DNA of 64,000 nucleotides from Calliopsis andreniformis (taxonomy: Eukaryota > Arthropoda > Insecta > Hymenoptera > Andrenidae). Shown piece by piece: positions 1-13,514 of the stretch. The notes below the pieces were generated by a model. It was not told the origin of the DNA. It saw only the letters and a program-made list of their open reading frames with translations, and did not search any database. The stretch spans positions 1 through 64,000 of the forward strand of contig NW_027480565.1 in the NCBI RefSeq assembly GCF_051401765.1, in the 5' to 3' direction. Position numbers and translations under genes: made by a program. Each line of letters opens with the position of its first letter. Position 1 is the stretch's first letter.

Positions 1-2280
1 ATCATTGTAATAACCATAATGATCTTAATGATGACAATAATATTCATCATAATTATACCTAGACATATAATAATCAGAGTAATCATAATAATAAACATAA
101 TAAGCTTTGAAATAATCATAATAACCTTTATACTAGCCATAATAACCATAATAATCATAATAACTAGAATAATCATAATAGTCATAATAATCGCAATAAC
201 CATAATGATCTTAATGATGATCATGATATTCATCATAATTATACCAAGATCCATAATAATCATAGTAACCCATAATAATAAACATAATAAGCTTTGAAAT
301 AATCATAATTACCGTTATACTGACCATAGTAACCATAATAATCATAATAACCATAATAATCATAATAATTATAGTAATAAGCATAATAAGCTTTGAAATT
401 ATCATAATAACCGTTATACTAGCCATAGTAACCATAATAATCATAATAACCATAATAATCATAATAATAATAGTAATAACCATAATAAGCTTGGAAATAT
501 TCATAATAACCATTATACTAGCCATAATAATCATAATAACCATAATAATCATAATAATTATAATAATAACCTTAATAAACTTGGAAATAATCATATTTAT
601 CATTATAATAGCAATAATAACCATAAAAATCATAATAGCCGGAATAATCTGAATGTTGATCCTAATAATCATACTAACAACCATAATAATCATAGTGATC
701 ATCATAATAACTACAATAATCATAATAATCGTAATTGAAATGTTAATAAGCATAGCAATAATCACAATAATCATAGTAACCATAATAATCTTAATGATGA
801 TCATAATATCCATGATAATTATACCAAGATCCGTAATAATCATAATAATAATAATAATAACCCTAATGTGTTCGGAAATAATCATAATATACATTATACT
901 TGCCATAACAGCCGTTATAGTCATAATAGCCATAAAGTCATAATAGTCGTAGAAATAACAATAATGAACTTGGAAATAATCGTAATAATCATTATAATAG
1001 CCATAATAGCAATAAAAATCACAATAGCCATAATAATCTGAAAGGTGGTCATAATAATCATACTAACAATCATAATGATCATAGTAATCATCATAATAAA
1101 CAGAATAGGCATGGAAATAATCTTAATAATCATTATGATTATCGTAATAACCATAATAATCGTAATAACCATAATGATCTTAATGATGACCATAATATTC
1201 ATCATAAATATACCAAGATCCATAATAATCATAGTAACCGTAATAATAAACATAATAAGTTTTGAAATAATCATAATAACCGTTATACTAGCCATAGTAA
1301 CCATAATAATCATAATAACCATAATAGTCATAATAAATATAGTAATAACCATAATAAGCTTTGAAATAATCATATTTATCAGTATAATAGCAATAATAAC
1401 CATAAAAATCATAATAGCCGTAATAATCTGAATGTTGATCCTAATAATCATACTAACAACCATAGTAATCGTAGTGACCACCATAATAACTACAATAATC
1501 ATAATAATCGTAATTGTAATGTTAATAAGCATTGCAATAATCACAATAATCATAGTAACCATAATAATCTTAATGATGATCATAATATCCATGATAATTA
1601 TACCAAGATCCGTAATAATCATAATAATCATAATAATAACCATAATGGGTTCGGAAATAATCATAATATACATTATACTAGCCATAACAACCATAATAGT
1701 CATAATAGCCATAATAATCATAACAGTCGTGATAATAACAATAATGAACTAGGAAATAATCGTAATAATCATTATAATAGTCATAATAGCCATAAAAATC
1801 ACAATAGCCATAATAATCAGAATGGTGATCATAATAATCATACTAACAACCATAATGATCATAGTAATCATCATAATAAACAGAATAGTCATGGAAATAA
1901 TCTTAATAACCGTTATTATTAACGTAATAACCATAATCACCTTAATAACCATAATGATCTCAATGATGACCATAATATTCATCATAATTATACTAAGACA
2001 AATAATAATCAGAGTAATCATAATAATAAACATAATAAGCTTTGAAATAATCATAATAGCCTTTATACTAGCCATAATAACCATAATAATTATAATAACT
2101 AGAATAATCATAATAGTCATAATAATCGCAATAACCATAATGATCTTAATGATGATCATGATATCCATCATAATTATACCAAGATCCATAATAATCATAG
2201 TAACCATAATAATAAACATAATAAGCTTTGAAATAATCATAATATACGTTATACTAGCCATAGTAACCATAATAATCATA
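1..2280. repeat. Block copy A1 (offset 4933-4934 from A2)
   Basis: Base 1 corresponds to base 4935 and, after one extra C near 270, base 921 corresponds to 5854. The match is close to about 2280/7210, including the odd word at 931-940 that changes the reading register. Beyond about 2280 the type 2 monomer differs: this copy has the 765-bp ladder, the other the 666-bp one. A third copy lies at 12548-14823. The left edge of the copy is outside the window. Confidence 0.85.
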
Positions 2281-3479
2281 ATAACCATAATAATCATAAT
2301 AATTATAGTAATAAGCATAATAAGCTTTGAAACAATCATAATAACCGTTATACTAGCCATAGTAACCATAATAATCATAATAACCATAATAATCATAATA
2401 ATTATAGTAATAACCATAATAAGCTTGGAAATATTCATAATAAGCATTATACTAGCCATAATAATCATAATAACCATAATAATCATAATAATTATAATAA
2501 TAACCGTAATAAACTTGGAAATAATCATATTTATCATTATAATAGCAATAATAACCATAAAAATCATAATAGCCATAATAATCTGAATGTTGATCCTAAT
2601 AATCATACTAACAACCATAATAATCATAGTGATCATCATAATAACTACAATAATCATAATAATCGTAATTGGAATGTTAATAAGCATAGCAATAATCACA
2701 ATAATCATAGTAACCATAATAATCTTAATGATGACCATAATATCCATGATAATTATACCAAGATCCGTAATAATCATAGTAATCATAATAATAACCCTAA
2801 TGTGTTCGGAAATAATCATAATATACATTATACTTGCCATAACAACCATAATAGTCATAATAGCCATAACAATCATAATAGTCGTAATAATAACAATAAT
2901 GAACCTGAAATAATCGTAATAATCATTACAATAGTCATAATAGCCATAAAAATCACAATAGCCATAATAATCTGAATGGTGATCATAATAATCATACTAA
3001 CAACCATAATGATCATAGTAATCATCATAATAAACAGAATAGTCATGGAAATAATCTTAATAATCGTCATTATTAACGTAATAACCATAATCACCTTAAT
3101 AACCATAATGATCTCAATGATGACCATAATATTCATCATAATTATACTAAGACAAACAATAATCAGAGTAATCATAATAATAAACATAATAAGCTTTGAA
3201 ATAATCATAATAACCGTTATACTAGCCATAATAACCATAATAATCATAATAACTAGAATAATCATAATAGTCATAATAATCGCAATAACCATAATGATCT
3301 TAATGATGATCATGATATTCATCATAATTATACCAAGATCCATAATAATCATAGTAACCATAATAATAAACATAATAAGCTTTGAAATAATCATAATAAC
3401 CGTTATACTAGCCATAGTAACCATAATAATCATAATAGCCATAGTAATCATAATAAATATAATAATAACCATAATAAGC
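2281..3479. repeat. Array segment between block copies, 1.2 kb
   Basis: This stretch holds the end of an expanded type 2 monomer, a type 1 monomer from 2587 and a 675-bp type 2 monomer from 2976. The type 1 monomer has lost one G in GAACCTGAAAT at 2901-2910, where other copies read CCTGGAAAT; this makes it 389 bp and changes the register of the 3-bp texture. I see no gene or unique sequence. Confidence 0.75.
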
Positions 3480-3650
3480 CTGGAAATAGGCATAATAAGC
3501 ATTATACTAGCCATAATAATCATAATAATCATAATAACTATAATAATCACAATAGTCATAATAATAACCGTAATAAACTTGGAAATAATCATATTTATCA
3601 TTATAACAGCAATAATAAACATAAAAATCATAATAGCCATAATAATCTGA

Positions 3651-4040
3651 ATGTTGATCATAATAATCATAATAACAGCCATAATAATCATAGTGATCAT
3701 CATAATAACTACAATAATCATAATAATCGTAATTGTAATGTTAATAAGCATAGCAATAATCACAATAATCATAGAAATCATAATAATCTTAATGATGATC
3801 ATAATATCCATGATAATTATACCAAGATCCGTAATAATCATAATAATCATAATAATAACCATAATAGGAGCGGAAATAATCATAATATACATTATACTAC
3901 CCCTAACAACTATAATAGTCGTAATAGCCATAATAATCATAATAGTCGTAATAATAACAATAATGAACTTGGAAATAATCGTAATAATCATTATAATAGC
4001 CATAATAGCAATAAAAATCACAATAGCCGTAATAATCTGA
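3651..4040. repeat. Type 1 monomer, 390 bp (exemplar)
   Basis: This is a clean example of the constant-length monomer. It opens with ATGTTGATC and contains in order AGTGATCATCAT, the word GTAATTGTAATG, GTTAATAAGCATAGC, CTTAATGATGATC, CCAAGATCCG, a GGAAAT anchor at 3872 and a second at 3971 after GAACTT, and ends at the word AATCTGA just before the next ATG. The two anchors are exactly 99 bp apart. Further type 1 copies start for instance at 1432, 4431, 6365, 8468, 9248, 10217, 11264, 12044, 13978, 18379, 19426, 31102, 35734, 40000, 43825, 46753 and 62519. Almost all are 390 bp; the copy at 2587 is 389 bp because of a 1-bp loss. Confidence 0.9.
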
Positions 4041-4430
4041 ATGGTGGTCATAATATTCATACTAACAATCATAATGATCATAGTAATCTTCATAATAAAC
4101 GGAATAGTCATGGAAATAATGTTAATAATCACTGTGATTATCGTAATAACCATAATCATCGTAATATCCATAATGATCTTAATGATGACCATAATATTCA
4201 TCATAATTATACCAAGATCCATAATAATCATAGTAACCATAATAATAAACATAATAAGCTTTGAAGTAATCATAATAACCGTTATACCATCCATAGCAAC
4301 CATAATAATCATAATAACTATAATAATCATAATAGTCATAATAATAACCGTAATAAACTTGGAAATAATCATATTTATCAGTATAATAGCAATAATAACC
4401 ATAAAAATCATAATAGCCATAATAATCTGA
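4041..4430. repeat. Type 2 monomer, unexpanded 390-bp form (exemplar)
   Basis: This is the partner of the type 1 monomer and aligns with it over the full 390 bp. The shared skeleton includes CTTAATGATGA, ATAATTATACCAAGATCC and the AATCTGA end. It differs by ATGGTG at its head, a CATGGAAAT anchor (GGAAAT at 4112), the AAGCTTTGAA word (AAGCTT at 4256-4261) and the AAACTTGGAAAT word (AAACTT at 4355-4360), followed by CATATTTATCA. The AAGCTT to AAACTT spacing is 99 bp, matching the 99 bp between the two anchors of type 1. The two monomers therefore descend from one 390-bp ancestor that was duplicated into a dimer. Other short type 2 copies start at 1045, 5978, 8858, 11654, 39613, 48007, 52794, 55400 and 58769. 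Confidence 0.88.
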
Positions 4431-4820
4431 ATGCTGATCCTAATAAACATACTAACAACCATAATAATCATAGTGATCATCATAATAACTACAATAATCA
4501 TAATAATCGTAATTGTAATGCTAATAAGCATAGCAATAATCACAATAATAATAGTAACCATAACAATCCTAATGATGATCATAATATCCATGATAATTAT
4601 ACCAAGATCCGTGATAATCATAATAATCATAATAATAACCCTACTGTGTTCGGAAATAATCATAATATACTTTATTCTAGCCATAACAACCATAATAGTC
4701 ATAATAGCCATAATAATCATAATAGTCGTAATAATAACCATAATGAACTTGGAAATAATCGTAATAATCATTACAATAGCCTTAATAGACATAAAAATCA
4801 CAATAGCCATAATAATCTGA

Positions 4821-5585
4821 ATGGTGATCATAATAATCATACTAACAACCATAATGATCATAGTGATCATCATAATAAACAGAATAGTCATGCAAATAAT
4901 CTTAATAACCATTATCATTAACGTAATAACCATAATCATTGTAATAACCATAATGATCTTAATGATGACAATAATATTCATCATAATTATACCTAGACAT
5001 ATAATAATCAGAGTAATCATAATAATAAACATAATAAGCTTTGAAATAATCATAATAACCTTTATACTAGCCATAATAACCATAATAATCATAATAACTA
5101 GAATAATCATAATAGTCATAATAATCGCAATAACCATAATGATCTTAATGATGATCATGATATTCATCATAATTATACCAAGATCCATAATAATCATAGT
5201 AACCATAATAATAAACATAATAAGCTTTGAAATAATCATAATTACCGTTATACTGACCATAGTAACCATAATAATCATAATAACCATAATAATCATAATA
5301 ATTATAGTAATAAGCATAATAAGCTTTGAAATAATCATAATAACCGTTATACTAGCCATAGTAACCATAATAATCATAATAACCATAATAATCATATTAA
5401 TAATAGTAATAACCATAATAAGCTTGGAAATATTCATAATAACCATTATACTAGCCATAATAATCATAATAACCATAATAATCATAATAATTATAATAAT
5501 AACCTTAATAAACTTGGAAATAATCATATTTATCATTATAATAGCAATAATAACCATAAAAATCATAATAGCCGGAATAATCTGA
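4821..5585. repeat. Expanded type 2 monomer, 765 bp
   Basis: The head and tail match the 390-bp type 2 monomer, but 375 bp of extra sequence sits between the CCAAGATCC region and the CATATTTATCA end. The surplus consists of additional AAGCTT-anchored segments (see the ladder entry). The 765-bp length also occurs at 1822-2586, and at 12434-13198 in the block that repeats this one 7613 bp away. Type 2 length elsewhere is 576 (37189-37764), 579 (9638-10216), 666 (6755-7420), 675 (2976-3650), 693 (41170-41862) and 861 bp (48784-49644). All of these are multiples of three and most fit 390 plus combinations of roughly 90, 99 and 186. Confidence 0.85.
5036..5515. repeat. AAGCTT-anchored sub-repeat ladder (186/99/99/90 bp)
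   Basis: AAGCTT occurs at 5036-5041, 5222-5227, 5321-5326 and 5420-5425, and the homologous AAACTT at 5510-5515. The spacings are 186, 99, 99 and 90 bp. Each hexamer is followed by TTGAAAT or GGAAAT and then CATAATAA 9-mers and a TATACT(A/G) word. The 186-bp rung carries the CTTAATGATGATC and CCAAGATCC landmarks; the 99-bp rungs do not. The rungs are the units gained and lost when type 2 monomers change length, which is the pattern expected of unequal exchange between in-register segments. Confidence 0.85.
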
Positions 5586-7737
5586 ATGTTGATCCTAATA
5601 ATCATACTAACAACCATAATAATCATAGTGATCATCATAATAACTACAATAATCATAATAATCGTAATTGAAATGTTAATAAGCATAGCAATAATCACAA
5701 TAATTATAGTAACCATAATAATCTTAATGATGATCATAATATCCATGATAATTATACCAAGATCCGTAATAATCATAATAATAATAATAATAACCCTAAT
5801 GTGTTCGGAAATAATCATAATATACATTATACTTGCCATAACAGCCGTTATAGTCATAATAGCCATAAAGTCATAATAGTCGTAGAAATAACAATAATGA
5901 ACTTGGAAATAATCGTAATAATCATTATAATAGCCATAATAGCAATAAAAATCACAATAGCCATAATAATCTGAAAGGTGGTCATAATAATCATACTAAC
6001 AATCATAATGATCATAGTAATCATCATAATAAACAGAATAGGCATGGAAATAATCTTAATAATCATTATGATTATCGTAATAACCATAATAATCGTAATA
6101 ACCATAATGATCTTAATGATGACCATAATATTCATCATAAATATACCAAGATCCATAATAATCATAGCAACCGTAATAATAAACATAATAAGTTTTGAAA
6201 TAATCATAATAACCGTTATACTAGCCATAGTAACCATAATAATCATAATAACCATAATAGTCATAATAAATATAGTAATAACCATAATAAGCTTTGAAAT
6301 AATCATATTTATCAGTATAATAGCAATAATAACCATAAAAATCATAATAGCCGTAATAATCTGAATGTTGATCCTAATAATCATACTAACAACCATAGTA
6401 ATCGTAGTGACCACCATAATAACTACAATAATCATAATAATCGTAATTGTAATGTTAATAAGCATTGCAATAATCACAATAATCATAGTAACCATAATAA
6501 TCTTAATGATGATCATAATATCCATGATAATTATACCAAGATCCGTAATAATCATAATAATCATAATAATAACCATAATGGGTTCGGAAATAATCATAAT
6601 ATACATTATACTAGCCATAACAACCATAATAGTCATAATAGCCATAATAATCATAACAGTCGTGATAATAACAATAATGAACTAGGAAATAATCGTAATA
6701 ATCATTATAATAGTCATAATAGCCATAAAAATCACAATAGCCATAATAATCAGAATGGTGATCATAATAATCATACTAACAACCATAATGATCATAGTAA
6801 TCATCATAATAAACAGAATAGTCATGGAAATAATCTTAATAACCGTTATTATTAACGTAATAACCATAATCACCTTAATAACCATAATGATCTCAATGAT
6901 GACCATAATATTCATCATAATTATACTAAGACAAATAATAATCAGAGTAATCATAATAATAAACATAATAAGCTTTGAAATAATCATAATAGCCTTTATA
7001 CTAGCCATAATAACCATAATAATTATAATAACTAGAATAATCATAATAGTCATAATAATCGCAATAACCATAATGATCTTAATGATGATCATGATATTCA
7101 TCATAATTATACCAAGATCCATAATAATCATAGTAACCATAATAATAAACATAATAAGCTTTGAAATAATCATAATAACCGTTATACTAGCCATAGTAAC
7201 CATAATAACCACAATAACCATAATAATCATAATAATTGTAGTAATAACCGTAATAAGCTTGGAAATAATCATAATAAGCGTTATACTAGCCATAATAATC
7301 ATAATAACTATAATAATCATAATAGTCATAATAATAACCATAATAAACTTGGAAATAGTCATATTTATCATTATAATAGCAATAATAACCATAAAGATCA
7401 TAATAACCATAATAATCTCAATGTTGATCATAATCATCATACTGACAGCCATAATAATCCTAGTGATCATCATAATAACTACAATAATCATAATAATCGT
7501 AATTGTAATGTTAATATGCATAGGAATAATCACAATAATCATAGTAACCATAATAATCTTAATGTTGATCATAATATCCATGATAATTATACCAGGATCC
7601 GTAATAATCATAATAATCATAATAATAACCATAATGGGTTCGGAAATAGTCATAATATACATTATACTAGCCATAACAACCATAATAGACATAATAGCCA
7701 TAATAATCATAATACTCGTAATAATAACAATAATGAA

Positions 7738-10533
7738 CTAGGAAATAATCGTAATAATCATTATAATAGTCATAATAGTCATAAAAATCACAATAGCCAT
7801 AATAATCAGAATGGTGATCATAATAATCATACTAACAACCATAATGATCATAGTAATCATCATAATAAACAGAATAGTCATGGAAATAATCTTAATAATC
7901 ATTATTATTATCGTAATAACCATAATGATCTTAATGATGACCATAATATTCATCATAATTATACCTAGACATATAAAAATCAGAGTAATCATAATAATAA
8001 GCATAATAAGCTTTGAAATAATCATAATAACCTTAATACTAGCCATAATAACCATAATAATCATAATAACTAGAGTAATCATAATAGTCATAATAATCGC
8101 AATAACCATAACGATCTTAATGATGATCATTATATTCATCATAATTATACCAAGATCCATAATAATCATAGTAACCATAATAATAAACATAATGAGCTTT
8201 GAAATAATCATAATAAGCATTTTACTAGCCATAGTAGCAATATAATCATAATAACCATACTCATCATAATAATTATAATAATAACCATAATAAGCTTGGA
8301 AATAATCATAATAAGCATTATACTAGCCATAATAATCATAATAATCATAATAACTATAATAATCATAATAGTCATAATAATAACCATAATAAACTTGGAA
8401 ATAATCATATTTATCATTATAATAGCAATAATAACCCATAAAAATCATAATAGCCATAATAATCTCAATGTTGATCATAATCATCATACTAACAGCCATA
8501 ATAATCATAGTGATCATCATAATAACTACAATAATGATAATAATCGTAATTGTAATGTTAATAAGCATAGCAATAATCACAATAATCATAGAAACCATAA
8601 TAATCTTAATGATGAACATAATATCCATGATAATTATACCAAGATCCGTAATAATCATAATAATCATAATAATAACCATAATAGGAGCGGAAATAATCAT
8701 AATATACATTATACTACCCCTAACAACTATAATAGTCGTAATAGCCATAATAATCATAATAGTCGTAATAATAACAATAATGAACTTGGAAATAATCGTA
8801 ATAATCATTATAATAGCCATAATAGCAATAAAAATCACAATAGCCGTAATAATCTGAATGGTGGTCATAATATTCATACTAACAATCGTAATGATCATAG
8901 TAATCTTCATAATAAACGGAATAGTCATGGAAATAATGTTAATAATCACTGTGATTATCGTAATAACCATAATCATCGTAATATCCATAATGATCTTAAT
9001 GATGACCATAATATTCATCATAATTATACCAAGATCCATAATAATCATAGTAACCATAATAATAAACATAATAAGCTTTGAAATAATCATAATAACCGTT
9101 ATACCATCCATAGCAACCATAATAATCATAATAACTATAATAATCATAATAGTCATAATAATAACCGTAATAAACTTGGAAATAATCATATTTATCAGTA
9201 TAATAGCAATAATAACCATAAAAATCATAATAGCCATAATAATCTGAATGTTGATCCTAATAAACATACTAAGAACCATAATAATCATAGTGATCATCAT
9301 AATAACTACAATAATCATAATAATCGTAATTGTAATGTTAATAAGCATAGCAATAATCACAATAATAATAGTAACCATAATAATCCTAATGATGATCATA
9401 ATATCCATGATAATTATACCAAGATCCGTGATAATCATAATAATCATAATAATAACCCTACTGTGTTCGGAAATAATCATAATATACTTTATTCTAGCCA
9501 TAACAACCATAATAGTCATAATAGCCATAATAATCATAATAGTCGTAATAATAACCATAATGAACATGGAAATAATCGTAATAATCATTACAATAGCCAT
9601 AATAGACATAAAAATCACAATAGCCATAATAATCTGAATGGTGATCATAATAATCATACTAACAACCATAATGATCATAGTGATCATCATAATAAACAGA
9701 ATAGTCATGCAAATAATCTTAATAACCATTATCATTAACGTAATAACCATAATCATTGTAATAACCATAATGATCTTAATGATGACCATAATATTCATCA
9801 TAATTATACCTAGACATATAATAATCAGAGTAATCATAATAATAAACATAATAAGCTTTGAAATAATCATAATTACCGTTATACTGACCATAGTAACCAT
9901 AATAATCATAATAACCATAATAATCATAATAATTATAGTAATAAGCATAATAAGCTTTGAAATAATCATAATAACCGTTATACTAGCCATAGTAACCATA
10001 ATAATCATAATAACCATAATAATCATAATAATAATAGTAATAACCATAATAAGCTTGGAAATATTCATAATAACCATTATACTAGCCATAATAATCATAA
10101 TAACCATAATAATCATAATAATTATAATAATAACCGTAATAAACTTGGAAATAATCATATTTATCATTATAATAGCAATAATAACCATAAAAATCATAAT
10201 AGCCATAATAATCTGAATGTTGATCCTAATAATCATACTAACAACCATAATAATCATAGTGATCATCATAATAACTACAATAATCATAATAATCGTAATT
10301 GAAATGTTAATAAGCATAGCAATAATCACAATAATCATAGTAACCATAATAATCTTAATGATGATCATAATATCCATGATAATTATACCAAGATCCGTAA
10401 TAATCATAATAATAATAATAATAACCCTAATGTGTTCGGAAATAATCATAATATACATTATACTTGCCATAACTGCCGTTATAGTCATAATAGCCATAAT
10501 AATCATAATAGTCGTAATAATAACAATAATGAA
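7738..10533. repeat. Tandem block C1, 2796 bp
   Basis: The block starts at a marker word GAACTAGG and is followed directly by a second copy that also begins at such a word (10534). Internal landmarks are offset by 2796 bp: 8208 and 11004, 8468 and 11264, 8858 and 11654, 9248 and 12044. In this copy the type 2 monomer at 9638-10216 is 579 bp because it lacks one 186-bp AAGCTT rung that its partner carries. It also contains a 1-bp loss at 8237-8247 and a 1-bp gain at 8434-8437. Confidence 0.85.
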
Positions 10534-13514
10534 CTAGGAAATAATCGTAATAATCATTATAATATCCATAATAGCCGTAAAAATAACAATAGCCATAAGA
10601 ATCAGAATGGTGATCATAATAATCATACTTGCAACCATAATGATCATAGTAACCATCATAATAAACAGAATAGTCATGGAAATAATATTAATAATAATTA
10701 TTATTATCGTAATAACCATAATGATCTTAATGATGACCATAATATTCATCATAATTATACCTAGACATATAATAATCAGAGTAATCATAATAATAAGCAT
10801 AATAAGCTTTGAAATAATCATAATAACCTTAATACTAGCCATAATAACCATAATAATCATAATAACTAGAGTAATCATAATAGTCATAATAATCGCAATA
10901 ACCATAACGATCTTAATGATGATCATTATATTCATCATAATTATACCAAGATCCATAATAATCATAGTAACCATAATAATAAACATAATGAGCTTTGAAA
11001 TAATCATAATAAGCATTTTACTAGCCATAGTAGCAATATAATCATAATAACCATACTCATCATAATAATTATAATAATAACCATAATAAGCTTGGAAATA
11101 ATCATAATAAGCATTATACTAGCCATAATAATCATAATAATCATAATAACTATGATAATCATAATAGTCATAATAATAACCATAATAAACTTGGAAATAA
11201 TCATATTTATCATTATAATAGCAATAATAACCCATAAAAATCATAATAGCCATAATAATCTCAATGTTGATCATAATCATCATACTAACAGCCATAATAA
11301 TCATAGTGATCATCATAATAACTACAATAATGATAATAATCGTAATTGTAATGTTAATAAGCATAGCAATAATCACAATAATCATAGAAACCATAATAAT
11401 CTTAATGATGATCATAATATCCATGATAATTATACCAAGATCCGTAATAATCATAATAATCATAATAATAACCATAATAGGAGCGGAAATAATCATAATA
11501 TACATTATACTACCCCTAACAACTATAATAGTCGTAATAGCCATAATAATCATAATAGTCGTAATAATAACAATAATGAACTTGGAAATAATCGTAATAA
11601 TCATTATAATAGCCATAATAGCAATAAAAATCACAATAGCCGTAATAATCTGAATGGTGGTCATAATATTCATACTAACAATCATAATGATCATAGTAAT
11701 CTTCATAATAAACGGAATAGTCATGGAAATAATGTTAATAATCACTGTGATTATCGTAATAACCATAATCATCGTAATATCCATAATGATCTTAATGATG
11801 ACCATAATATTCATCATAATTATACCAAGATCCATAATAATCATAGTAACCATAATAATAAACATAATAAGCTTTGAAATAATCATAATAACCGTTATAC
11901 CATCCATAGCAACCATAATAATCATAATAACTATAATAATCATAATAGTCATAATAATAACCGTAATAAACTTGGAAATAATCATATTTATCAGTATAAT
12001 AGCAATAATAACCATAAAAATCATAATAGCCATAATAATCTGAATGTTGATCCTAATAAACATACTAACAACCATAATAATCATAGTGATCATCATAATA
12101 ACTACAATAATCATAATAATCGTAATTGTAATGTTAATAAGCATAGCAATAATCACAATAATAATAGTAACCATAATAATCCTAATGATGATCATAATAT
12201 CCATGATAATTATACCAAGATCCGTGATAATCATAATAATCATAATAATAACCCTACTGTGTTCGGAAATAATCATAATATACTTTATTCTAGCCATAAC
12301 AACCATAATAGTCATAATAGCCATAATAATCATAATAGTCGTAATAATAACCATAATGAACTTGGAAATAATCGTAATAATCATTACAATAGCCTTAATA
12401 GACATAAAAATCACAATAGCCATAATAATCTGAACGGTGATCATAATAATCATACTAACAACCATAATGATCATAGTGATCATCATAATAAACAGAATAG
12501 TCATGCAAATAATCTTAATAACCATTATCATTAACGTAATAACCATAATCATTGTAATAACCATAATGATCTTAATGATGACAATAATATTCATCATAAT
12601 TATACCTAGACATATAATAATCAGAGTAATCATAATAATAAACATAATAAGCTTTGAAATAATCATAATAACCTTTATACTAGCCATAATAACCATAATA
12701 ATCATAATAACTAGAATAATCATAATAGTCATAATAATCGCAATAACCATAATGATCTTAATGATGATCATGATATTCATCATAATTATACCAAGATCCA
12801 TAATAATCATAGTAACCATAATAATAAACATAATAAGCTTTGAAATAATCATAATTACCGTTATACTGACCATAGTAACCATAATAATCATAATAACCAT
12901 AATAATCATAATAATTATAGTAATAAGCATAATAAGCTTTGAAATAATCATAATAACCGTTATACTAGCCATAGTAACCATAATAATCATAATAACCATA
13001 ATAATCATAATAATAATAGTAATAACCATAATAAGCTTGGAAATATTCATAATAACCATTATACTAGCCATAATAATCATAATAACCATAATAATCATAA
13101 TAATTATAATAATAACCTTAATAAACTTGGAAATAATCATATTTATCATTATAATAGCAATAATAACCATAAAAATCATAATAGCCATAATAATCTGAAT
13201 GTTGATCCTAATAATCATACTACCAACCATAATAATCATAGTGATCATCATAATAACTACAATAATCATAATAATCGTAATTGAAATGTTAATAAGCATA
13301 GCAATAACCACAATAATCATAGTAACCATAATAATCTTAATGATGATCATAATATCCATGATAATTATACCAAGATCCGTAATAATCATAATAATAATAA
13401 TAATAACCCTAATGTGTTCGGAAATAATCATAATATACATTATACTTGCCATAACAGCCGTTATAGTCATAATAGCCATAAAGTCATAATAGTCGTAGAA
13501 ATAACAATAATGAA
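10534..13514. repeat. Tandem block C2, about 2.98 kb
   Basis: This is the direct tandem partner of the preceding 2796-bp block. It is longer by one 186-bp rung inside the type 2 monomer at 12434-13198 and shorter by 1 bp near 13481. It inherits the same 1-bp loss and gain (11033 and 11230), so those changes predate the duplication. Together the two copies are a before-and-after picture of one expansion step inside a type 2 monomer. Confidence 0.82.

Larger units (their letters stand above)
3480..8530. repeat. Block copy B1 of the 7613-bp duplication
   Basis: Landmarks from about 3480 to 8530 recur 7613 bp downstream: type 1 at 3651 and 11264, type 2 at 4041 and 11654, marker CTAG words at 6682 and 14295 and at 7738 and 15351. 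One 9-bp loss near 15380 shifts the offset to 7604 at the end. Differences are scattered single bases in the lines I compared. It includes the A2 copy (4935-7210). The 3480-5866 part has a further copy at 8296-10490 (offset 4817), so three versions of this sub-block exist in the first 16 kb. Confidence 0.85.

Noticed and set aside
3651..4820. CRISPR array
   Set aside because: There is no constant short direct repeat separated by unrelated spacers. All sequence between landmarks is itself repetitive, and no cas-like gene is present.
5036..5425. AAGCTT and TGATCA palindromes as protein-binding sites
   Set aside because: They are short palindromes that follow from the repeat consensus. Without binding data there is no reason to call operators, so they are reported only as landmarks.
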